Assembly: GCA_016777395.1 (NCBI GenBank)
Contig: JADHRO010000036.1
Location: forward strand, 1 to 12,725
Direction of reading: 5' to 3'
DNA length: 12,725 nt
From: Chitinophagales bacterium
Lineage (GTDB): Bacteria > Bacteroidota > Bacteroidia > Chitinophagales > UBA8649
Positions 7,179-12,725 of the stretch are shown here, one piece after another. Below the pieces are notes generated by a model. The model was given only the letters and a program-made list of their open reading frames with translations, was not told the origin of the DNA and made no database searches. Numbering within the stretch: the stretch's first letter is position 1; every line of letters begins with the position of its first letter. A program made the translations under genes and the position numbers.

Positions 7179-8807
7179 ATGGCTAACGCATTCTTCAATG
7201 TTCCAAAACCAGTAAATGAGCCAGTAAAAGCCTATGCTCCTGGTAGTCCAGAACGAAAAAGTATTAAGAAAACACTTCGAGATTTAAAGAGTAAAACCAT
7301 TGATATACCGATGGTGATTGGTGGCAAAGATATTTTTACGGATAATAAAATTTCAATGCATCCTCCGCATGAAAGAAAGCATTTACTTGGTACTTATAGT
7401 AAAGGAACAGCGAATCATGTCCAGCAAGCAATTGATGCGGCAATGGAAGCTAAACCCCAATGGGAAGCTTTACCGTGGGAAGAAAAAGCTGCTATCTTTT
7501 TAAAAGCAGCAGATTTGTTAGCTGGCCCTTACAGAGATTTGTTGAACGGATCTACTATGCTCGGTCAAAGTAAAAATATAATGCAAGCTGAAATAGATGC
7601 GGCATGCGAGCTCATCGACTTCTTTAAGTTTAACGTTCAATACATGACTGATTTGTATAAAGAACAACCAGATTCCAATCCTGGGATGTGGAATAGATTA
7701 GAATATAGACCACTAGAAGGATTTGTATTTGCGGTTACCCCATTTAATTTTACATCTATTTGCGGTAATCTTTGTGCGGCACCTGCAATGATGGGAAATA
7801 CTATTGTTTGGAAGCCAAGCTCAACACAAATTTATTCAGCTTATTATTTGATGAAATTATTTAAAGAAGCTGGTTTGCCGGATGGTGTTATTAATATGGT
7901 AATGACTGATGGCAAGGTCGCAGGTGAAGAGTGTTTCTCCCATCCTGATTTTGCAGGAATTCACTTTACAGGTGGTACTAGAACTTTTCAATTTATGTGG
8001 AAGACCATTGGAGATAATATTTCAAAATATAAAACTTACCCACGTATAGTTGGAGAAACAGGAGGAAAGGATTTTATAGTTGCACACGCAAGTTCTATCC
8101 CTGCTCAGGTTTCTACCGCTCTTTCTCGTGGTTCTTTTGAATATCAAGGCCAAAAGTGCTCTGCAGCTTCAAGAGCGTATATTCCTTCCAATATTTGGGA
8201 TGAAGTCAAAACTGCTTTAATTAAAGATGTGAAGTCTTTCAAAATGGGGAAAGTGGACGATTTTGGAAATTTTATCAATGCAGTTATTGATGAGAATTCA
8301 TTTGATAATATTGCTAAGTATCTAGACGCGGCTAAAACAGATAAGAATGCAGAAATTATAGTTGGAGGAGGATATGATAAAACAGAGGGCTTCTTTATTG
8401 AGCCAACCGTTATAGTAACTTCCGACCCTAAGTATACCACAATGTGTGATGAGTTGTTTGGTCCAGTAATGACGATTTTTGTATATGAACCTGAAGATTG
8501 GATTAAAACGCTGCATCTTGTGGATACAACATCTCCATACGCTTTAACAGGTGCCGTTTTTAGTCAAGATAGATATGCATTGGAAGAAGCAAATACTATT
8601 CTTAAGCATGCTGCGGGTAATTTCTACATCAATGATAAGCCAACTGGAGCCGTCGTAGGTCAACAACCATTTGGTGGAGCAAGAGCAAGTGGAACGAATG
8701 ATAAGGCGGGCTCTAAACATAACTTACTGCGATGGGTGAGCATGAGAACGATAAAGGAGACCTTTGTTCCAGCAACAGACTATAGATATCCATTTTTGGA
8801 GGAATAG
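7179..8807 (+). CDS. pruA: 1-pyrroline-5-carboxylate dehydrogenase (L-glutamate gamma-semialdehyde dehydrogenase)
   Basis: This cytoplasmic enzyme oxidises glutamate gamma-semialdehyde, in equilibrium with pyrroline-5-carboxylate, to glutamate with NAD+. It is the second step of proline catabolism. The 542-residue chain is a full-length aldehyde dehydrogenase of the stand-alone type resembling mitochondrial ALDH4A1, not the bifunctional PutA. Visible signatures are TPFNFTSI at 187-194, WKPSS at 211-215 (cofactor binding), FTGGT at 263-267, the general base Glu293 in VGETGGKDF, the catalytic Cys327 in GQKCSAASR, ELFGPV at 425-430 and FYINDKPTGAVVGQQPFGG ending at 500. The proline dehydrogenase gene needed for the first step is not in the window. 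A promoter candidate lies about 25 bases upstream, and the methyltransferase gene follows after 25 bases, so the two may be co-transcribed. Confidence 0.95.
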   Translation: MANAFFNVPKPVNEPVKAYAPGSPERKSIKKTLRDLKSKTIDIPMVIGGKDIFTDNKISMHPPHERKHLLGTYSKGTANHVQQAIDAAMEAKPQWEALPWEEKAAIFLKAADLLAGPYRDLLNGSTMLGQSKNIMQAEIDAACELIDFFKFNVQYMTDLYKEQPDSNPGMWNRLEYRPLEGFVFAVTPFNFTSICGNLCAAPAMMGNTIVWKPSSTQIYSAYYLMKLFKEAGLPDGVINMVMTDGKVAGEECFSHPDFAGIHFTGGTRTFQFMWKTIGDNISKYKTYPRIVGETGGKDFIVAHASSIPAQVSTALSRGSFEYQGQKCSAASRAYIPSNIWDEVKTALIKDVKSFKMGKVDDFGNFINAVIDENSFDNIAKYLDAAKTDKNAEIIVGGGYDKTEGFFIEPTVIVTSDPKYTTMCDELFGPVMTIFVYEPEDWIKTLHLVDTTSPYALTGAVFSQDRYALEEANTILKHAAGNFYINDKPTGAVVGQQPFGGARASGTNDKAGSKHNLLRWVSMRTIKETFVPATDYRYPFLEE

Positions 8808-8832
8808 TTGATAATTACTAAGTTTAGAATAT

Positions 8833-9711
8833 ATGAACGCTTGTTTAGTCTGTAAAAAGACAAACTTTGAAACCGTGGTTAGTTCTAAAGATTTTTGTGT
8901 AAGTCACGAAGATTTTAAGGTTGTGCGTTGTACAAGCTGCGGATTTGGTTTTACGGAAAATGCTCCGGATGCTACGAGGATAGGCAAGTACTATGATCAT
9001 GCTGATTATGTTTCTCATACAGATACAAAGGAGGGCTTGTTCTTTAGCATTTACCATGGAGTAAGGGCGTTTATGTTGGGCCAAAAGCGGGCTTATATCA
9101 GCAAGCATATACCGATCAATACCCTTCTTGATATAGGATCAGGGACAGGCTATTTTGTGAACTATATGCAATCTCATGGAGCAGCAGTTACTGGTTTTGA
9201 ACCTGATAATGATGCAAGGGCTCAAGCCAAGAAAAACTTTGAGATTGATCTAGAACCAAGCTTGGAAGGAATACTAGCGCACAGTGCAGTGTTCGATGCT
9301 ATTAGCATGTGGCACGTTTTGGAACATGTTCATGACTTAGAAAAGTATTTTGAGTACTTTCAGAAATTGCTAAAAACTCGCGGAGTACTGGCTATTGCAG
9401 TGCCTAATTACTCCTCCTTTGACGGTCAATTTTATAAGAAATATTGGGCAGCATACGACTTGCCTAAACACTTATGGCATTTTTCATCAGATTCGATAAA
9501 ACTCTTGGCTCAAAATAATGGATTTGACCATTTACAATCATACGCCATGCCATTTGACCCTTTTTATATTTCATTGTTGAGTGAAGGGCATAAGCAAAGT
9601 GGGTGGTTTGGTAAAATTCGTGCTTTGTTTATCGGAATGATGTCCTTTTTAAAAGGATTTATCAATCCGGAAAAAGCATCTTCAGTGGTTTATGTTTTTA
9701 GAAAGCGCTAA
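8833..9711 (+). CDS. Class I SAM-dependent methyltransferase with N-terminal zinc-ribbon-like segment
   Basis: The 292-residue protein starts with two cysteine pairs, C4-x-x-C7 and C33-x-x-C36 (RCTSCGF), which probably bind one zinc ion. The Rossmann-fold methyltransferase domain follows: motif I LLDIGSGTGYF at 98-108, an acidic residue ending strand 2 (Glu123 in GFEPD), and a WHVLEHV segment at 160-166 typical of the Methyltransf_23 group, then an AIAVPNY strand at 187-193. The C-terminal part contains DLPKHLWHFS (209-218), common in methyltransferases linked to surface polysaccharides or small molecules. It has no signal peptide. The substrate cannot be told from sequence. It is 25 bases after pruA and 41 bases before the rlmB-like gene, all in one direction. 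The zinc-ribbon plus methyltransferase layout is known in Bacteroidota but uncharacterised as far as I can say. Confidence 0.88.
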   Translation: MNACLVCKKTNFETVVSSKDFCVSHEDFKVVRCTSCGFGFTENAPDATRIGKYYDHADYVSHTDTKEGLFFSIYHGVRAFMLGQKRAYISKHIPINTLLDIGSGTGYFVNYMQSHGAAVTGFEPDNDARAQAKKNFEIDLEPSLEGILAHSAVFDAISMWHVLEHVHDLEKYFEYFQKLLKTRGVLAIAVPNYSSFDGQFYKKYWAAYDLPKHLWHFSSDSIKLLAQNNGFDHLQSYAMPFDPFYISLLSEGHKQSGWFGKIRALFIGMMSFLKGFINPEKASSVVYVFRKR

Positions 9712-9752
9712 GCTTATAAGTTTTAAGTAAAACCCTATTTAAAATTGACGAT

Positions 9753-10511
9753 ATGAAAAAGAAAGATATTTTTATTGGAAGGCAACCAGCCTTGGAAGTG
9801 CTTCGAAGTGAAAAAGCTGTTGAGAAAATATTATTGATGAAAGGTACATCTGGACCTGAGATAGAGGAGATAAAAAAAATATGTGAGGATAAACGTATTG
9901 CTGTTCAAACCGTCCCTAAAGATAAGATAGCCTATATGTTGTTTCCCGTTTATCAGCATAATCGTCCAAATCATCAAGGGGTGGTTGGCATATATGGGGA
10001 GGTTCAATATTTTAAGTTAGATGACATTTATAATCAGATACTCGAAAAAGGGGAGTTAGCACTAATCTTAGTGCTTGATGGAGTCACCGATGTTCGTAAT
10101 TTTGGGGCAATAGCGCGAACTGCTGAAGCGATGGGGGTGCATGCTATTGTTGTTCCCGAAAAAGGAATTGCTCAGGTCAATTCGGAGGCGGTCAAAGCAA
10201 GCGCAGGTGCTATCCATCATATCCCTATTTGTAGAGAAAAGGATTTACGTGGGGTTTATAAATATTTTCAGCTAAATGGAATTCAGGTAGTAGCGTCATC
10301 ATTAAAAGCTGAAAAAAATATAGATAAAATAGATTTCACCATTCCAACGGCCATAGTTATGGGCAGTGAGGGAAAGGGGATAGGTACCATAAGTCAGGAT
10401 TATTCGGATCAGTTATTCTTGATACCAATGCAAGGCAAGGTTAACTCATTAAACGTTTCGGTGTCTGCAGGTATGATTTTGTACGAGGTCAATGCTCAAA
10501 GAAGTCTTTAG
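9753..10511 (+). CDS. rlmB: 23S rRNA 2'-O-ribose methyltransferase, RlmB/TrmH (SpoU) family
   Basis: This enzyme transfers a methyl group from SAM to a ribose 2'-OH; the best-fitting family role is Gm2251 of 23S rRNA. The 252 residues comprise an N-terminal substrate-binding domain (about 5-83, opening DIFIGRQPALEVL, as in RlmB) and a SPOUT knotted catalytic domain. The three SpoU motifs are present: motif 1 LDGVTDVRNFGAIART at 108-123 with Asn116 and Arg122, motif 2 IVMGSEGKGI at 201-210 with Glu206, and motif 3 IPMQGKVNSLNVSVSAG ending at 240 with Asn231 and Asn234. RlmB and related TrmH-type enzymes share these motifs, so the exact target nucleotide is inferred. No terminator is evident after its TAG; the phosphate locus follows. 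Confidence 0.93.
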   Translation: MKKKDIFIGRQPALEVLRSEKAVEKILLMKGTSGPEIEEIKKICEDKRIAVQTVPKDKIAYMLFPVYQHNRPNHQGVVGIYGEVQYFKLDDIYNQILEKGELALILVLDGVTDVRNFGAIARTAEAMGVHAIVVPEKGIAQVNSEAVKASAGAIHHIPICREKDLRGVYKYFQLNGIQVVASSLKAEKNIDKIDFTIPTAIVMGSEGKGIGTISQDYSDQLFLIPMQGKVNSLNVSVSAGMILYEVNAQRSL

Positions 10512-10600
10512 ATAAGAGCAATCCAATTTAACCACAGTTATTAACATTTTAACAGCATTATTCACATATATGCTTAAGAACTATAGTTGCGTGAAAATAG

Positions 10601-10619
10601 TAACAATTTCTTAACAATT
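10601..10619 (+). promoter_or_regulatory. Direct repeat resembling a Pho box
   Basis: TAACAATT occurs at 10601-10608 and again at 10612-10619, an exact 8-base repeat with an 11-base period. That is the architecture of PhoB/PhoP sites, which are tandem 7-bp half-sites with 4-bp AT-rich spacers, and TTAACA is the half-site known for Bacillus PhoP. It lies seven bases before the -7-like element and occupies the place of a -33 element. The genes downstream are a phosphate-porin remnant and a phosphate cotransporter, which fits phosphate-starvation control. Confidence 0.45.
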
Positions 10620-10626
10620 GGGAATG

Positions 10627-10634
10627 TACTTTTA
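10627..10634 (+). promoter_or_regulatory. Candidate -7 element of the phosphate locus promoter
   Basis: TACTTTTA matches the Bacteroidota -7 consensus TAnnTTTG at all fixed positions but the last. No TTTG or TTG occurs at the expected -33 distance; the Pho-box-like repeat is there instead, as at activator-dependent promoters. Transcription would start near 10640, giving a leader of about 38 bases before the ATG at 10678. Confidence 0.4.
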
Positions 10635-10677
10635 CGGAAAATTAAGCAAAACACAAGTTACTTTTAACCCTATTCCA

Positions 10678-10961
10678 ATGAAACAGAAGTATATTACGAT
10701 TCTTTTATTATCACTAATCAGTCTATCTATAGGCCTAGTCAGAAAAGCAAAATAAGTTTGAGAGAGAAACTCACATCGTATCACAATACACCAAATGATT
10801 TCAAGAATCAATCTCCTGGAGGAGTAGATTTTAACTTTGGTAATGGCTTGCAATTCACTTCCAAAGATTCTACCTCAAGGCTGAAGATTGAGTTAAGATT
10901 TCAGAGCCTTTTTATGGCTTCTAAATTCTTACAAACCGAGTTCGTTTTTAATAAACATTAA
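10678..10961 (+). pseudogene. Frameshifted and truncated phosphate-selective porin (OprO/P-type) remnant
   Basis: From ATG 10678 the frame encodes a signal-peptide-like segment (MKQKYITILLLSLISLSIG) and stops at TAA 10753-10755 after 25 codons. The neighbouring frame, open from about 10740 to the TAA at 10959-10961, continues with QKSKISLREKL and then GGVDFNFGNGLQF, SKDSTSRLKIELRFQSLF. These look like the mature N-terminus and first strands of Bacteroidota phosphate-selective porins. One missing base near 10736-10742 would join signal peptide and mature part. The remnant then ends after about 67 codons, whereas such porins are about 380-450 residues long, so most of the barrel is absent. It ends four bases before the Na+/Pi cotransporter start, which fits loss of the porin body by deletion next to a retained partner. 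Porin identity rests on a short stretch plus context. Confidence 0.7.
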
Positions 10962-10965
10962 ACCT

Positions 10966-12711
10966 ATGGAAACTATATTTATTATTTTAAAAATTGTTGG
11001 AGCACTTGGATTTTTCATGTATGGTATGAAGGTGATGAGTGAAGGAATTCAAAAGGCAGCTGGTGACAGTATGCGTAAAGCTATCAGTACGATGACGCAG
11101 AACCGATTTTTAGGTGTTGGTGTCGGCTTTTTGATTACCGCTTTATTGCAATCTTCCTCAGCTACTACGGTAATGACCGTTAGTTTTGTAAATGCTGGAT
11201 TATTAACCTTGGTTGAATCTGCGGGAATTATGATGGGAGCTAATATAGGAACTACTGTTACGGGTTGGCTAGTAAATATTGTAGGAAAGGTTAAAATTGC
11301 TCATTATGCTTTGCCTATAATAGCTATTGGTTTTCCCATGTTATTTGCAAAAAAAGGGAAGCTGAAGGATTGGGGACAATTCTTGATAGGTTTTGCCTTA
11401 TTGTTTCTAGGCTTAGGGGCCTTAAAGGAATCTGTTCCAAATTTAGGTCCAGATTCTCCGTTTGTTCAGTTTTTTACTAATTATGCAAACTTTGGAATTT
11501 TAACCACTGTAATATTTGTAATTTTAGGAACACTGGTTACTGTGGTTATGCAATCATCAAGCGCTGCCATGACCCTTACATTAACTTTAGTTATGGCGGA
11601 TGTAATTCCTTTTCAAGTGGGTGCAGCCATGATATTAGGAGAAAATATTGGAACAACCATTACCGCTGAATTAGCGTCATTGGTTGGAAACGTGCATGCC
11701 AAACGATCTGCAAGAATTCACTCCATGTTTAATATTGTTGGGGTAACCTGGATGGTTTTTGCTCTCCCATACTTCTTAAAGTTCATAGTGCCCGGTGCTA
11801 CTGTTTGGGCTGCAGATGCCATGGGAATGAGTATAGGTAATGGTAATCCTTTTGAGAATCCAGATGCTGCTGCACTCGGATTGGCTGTTTTCCATACCCT
11901 ATTCAATTTTATGAACGTTTTTGTTTTGATTGCCTTTGTTCCTTGGCTTGTGAAAATAGCCATCAAGTCTGTTAAATCAAAAGATGAAGAAGATGAAGAG
12001 TTTAACCTGAAATTTATTAATAGTGGTATACTAAATACCCCTGCTTTATCTATAATGTCTGTTCGGAAAGAGCTAGATATATTTGCTAAGGTAACTGAGA
12101 AAATGGGCACTAATGTTTATGCCTTATTCTTTGAGAAGCAAAAGAACCCTCAGAAGTTAATTGACAAAGTGAGAAAACATGAAGATGTTACCGATAAACT
12201 AGATCTAGAGATAACTCAATACTTAGCAAAAGTTGCTGAGTTTGATATTAATTTAGATACGAGTAAAGAGATTCGAAGCATGTTAAGTATCTCCAATGAT
12301 CTAGAGCGAATTGGAGATATTTATTATGAAATGACAAAGAATTTTGAACGCTTAAAGCGAGAGCCTGAAAGCTTACCTGAAAATGCAAAATCAGAGTTAG
12401 AGGATATTATGAATTTGGCTATGGATGCCTTAAAGTTGATGCGTCAAAATTTAGATAATGAGAAGCCTAACGTAGAGTTAGGCCAAATTATCCAGGCAGA
12501 AAAAGCAATTAACCAGGCGCGAAAGAAAATCTTTACGAGTCATTTTGAAAGATTAGAGAAAGGTATTTATGCTCCAAAAATTGCCGTATTATTTATTGAT
12601 TTCGTTAATCGTTCAGAGCGTATTGGCGATCATATCCTGAATATACATGAAGCGGTTTTAGGTAAATCTGATCTGTATGAAGAATATGACAAAGTTTCTG
12701 ATAAGGATTAG
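10966..12711 (+). CDS. Na+/phosphate cotransporter with C-terminal PhoU-like domain
   Basis: This inner-membrane carrier of the NptA/PiT-II (SLC34-like) family imports phosphate with sodium. The 581 residues begin with two inverted Na/Pi-cotransporter repeats, each with its signature: QSSSAT at 62-67 with GANIGTT at 91-97, and QSSSAA at 196-201 with GENIGTT at 225-231. About eight to ten hydrophobic segments span residues 5-335. A cytoplasmic acidic linker (about 339-346) leads to a helical PhoU-like domain (about 362-570) carrying two copies of the family metal-binding-type motif, LERIGD at 446-451 and SERIGDH at 550-556. The layout is that of bacterial YjbB-like Na/Pi transporters. The ATG at 10966 lies four bases after the porin remnant, so expression may come from the promoter and Pho-box-like site upstream of the remnant. 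The exact direction and coupling are inferred from the family. Confidence 0.95.
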   Translation: METIFIILKIVGALGFFMYGMKVMSEGIQKAAGDSMRKAISTMTQNRFLGVGVGFLITALLQSSSATTVMTVSFVNAGLLTLVESAGIMMGANIGTTVTGWLVNIVGKVKIAHYALPIIAIGFPMLFAKKGKLKDWGQFLIGFALLFLGLGALKESVPNLGPDSPFVQFFTNYANFGILTTVIFVILGTLVTVVMQSSSAAMTLTLTLVMADVIPFQVGAAMILGENIGTTITAELASLVGNVHAKRSARIHSMFNIVGVTWMVFALPYFLKFIVPGATVWAADAMGMSIGNGNPFENPDAAALGLAVFHTLFNFMNVFVLIAFVPWLVKIAIKSVKSKDEEDEEFNLKFINSGILNTPALSIMSVRKELDIFAKVTEKMGTNVYALFFEKQKNPQKLIDKVRKHEDVTDKLDLEITQYLAKVAEFDINLDTSKEIRSMLSISNDLERIGDIYYEMTKNFERLKREPESLPENAKSELEDIMNLAMDALKLMRQNLDNEKPNVELGQIIQAEKAINQARKKIFTSHFERLEKGIYAPKIAVLFIDFVNRSERIGDHILNIHEAVLGKSDLYEEYDKVSDKD

Positions 12712-12725
12712 CTTATATCAAGAAG

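Larger units (their letters stand above)
10512..10677. other. AT-rich regulatory region upstream of the phosphate locus
   Basis: This 166-bp segment has no coding frame. It is rich in TTAAC words (10528-10532, 10541-10545, 10549-10553, 10611-10615) and contains the Pho-box-like repeat and a -7-like element. The three left-hand TTAAC copies are 13 and 8 bases apart and do not form a regular array. Confidence 0.5.

Noticed and set aside
10528..10553. Second Pho-box array from the TTAAC words at 10528, 10541 and 10549
   Set aside because: The spacings are 13 and 8 bases instead of about 11, so they do not form a regular tandem site.
10678..10961. Programmed -1 ribosomal frameshift joining the two porin-like frames
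   Set aside because: No X_XXY_YYZ slippery heptamer lies before the TAA at 10753 in the correct frame, and even after the shift the frame stops after about 67 codons, so no full porin would be made. Decay is the simpler reading.
10758..10961. Independent 67-residue small gene starting at TTG 10758
   Set aside because: The same frame is open upstream to a QKSKIS segment that continues a porin mature N-terminus, and the sequence looks like porin strands. There is no separate start context.
11718..12110. Minus-strand open frame of 130 codons inside the Na/Pi cotransporter gene
   Set aside because: It is wholly antisense to a strongly conserved transporter sequence and has no supporting start or neighbour.
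1..12725. CRISPR array, insertion sequence, prophage or defence island
   Set aside because: No regular repeat-spacer arrays, transposase-like frames, terminal repeats or phage genes were seen; all long frames belong to housekeeping, envelope or transport families.

Overview
The window looks like chromosomal DNA from a member of the Bacteroidota, most likely a free-living, low-GC Cytophagia/Flavobacteriia-type organism. The signs are AT-rich DNA, starts without clear Shine-Dalgarno sequences, a candidate TAnnTTTG-type promoter, Bacteroidota-specific families (an Omp28-like lipoprotein, a DUF6029-like barrel) and the gene order pheT - small coiled-coil protein - zapA - rny. No mobile element, CRISPR array, rRNA or tRNA is visible.

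The left half (1-6331) is one closely packed minus-strand directon. Read in transcription order it encodes a beta-barrel outer-membrane protein, an Omp28-like lipoprotein with a thioredoxin-type CxxC, the phenylalanyl-tRNA synthetase beta subunit (PheT), a 98-residue coiled-coil protein, the cell-division protein ZapA, and the N-terminal third of ribonuclease Y, which runs off the left edge. Gaps are 17, 13, -1, 1 and 65 bases, so co-transcription and some translational coupling are likely. The core translation, division and RNA-decay genes sit downstream of two cell-surface genes.

A 114-bp divergent region (6332-6445) separates this directon from a plus-strand gene for an exported TlpA-type thiol-disulfide oxidoreductase. 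The barrel, the lipoprotein and the TlpA protein each carry exactly one pair of cysteines after export (besides the lipid-anchoring Cys). This suggests that the three work together as an envelope redox unit. The divergent region holds a perfect 6-bp inverted repeat overlapping a candidate -33 element.

After a 202-bp gap with a long imperfect hairpin and a good Bacteroidota-type promoter comes a plus-strand cluster: 1-pyrroline-5-carboxylate dehydrogenase (proline catabolism), a methyltransferase with an N-terminal CxxC/CxxC zinc-ribbon-like segment, and an RlmB/TrmH-type 2'-O-ribose methyltransferase.

The right end (10512-12711) is a phosphate-uptake locus. An 11-bp-spaced direct repeat resembling a Pho box lies just upstream of a -7-like element. 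Next come a frameshifted and truncated remnant of a phosphate-selective porin (OprO/P type) and an intact Na+/phosphate cotransporter with a C-terminal PhoU-like domain. The most notable features are this broken porin under a putative Pho box and the three-protein cysteine-pair module; the remainder is ordinary housekeeping content.
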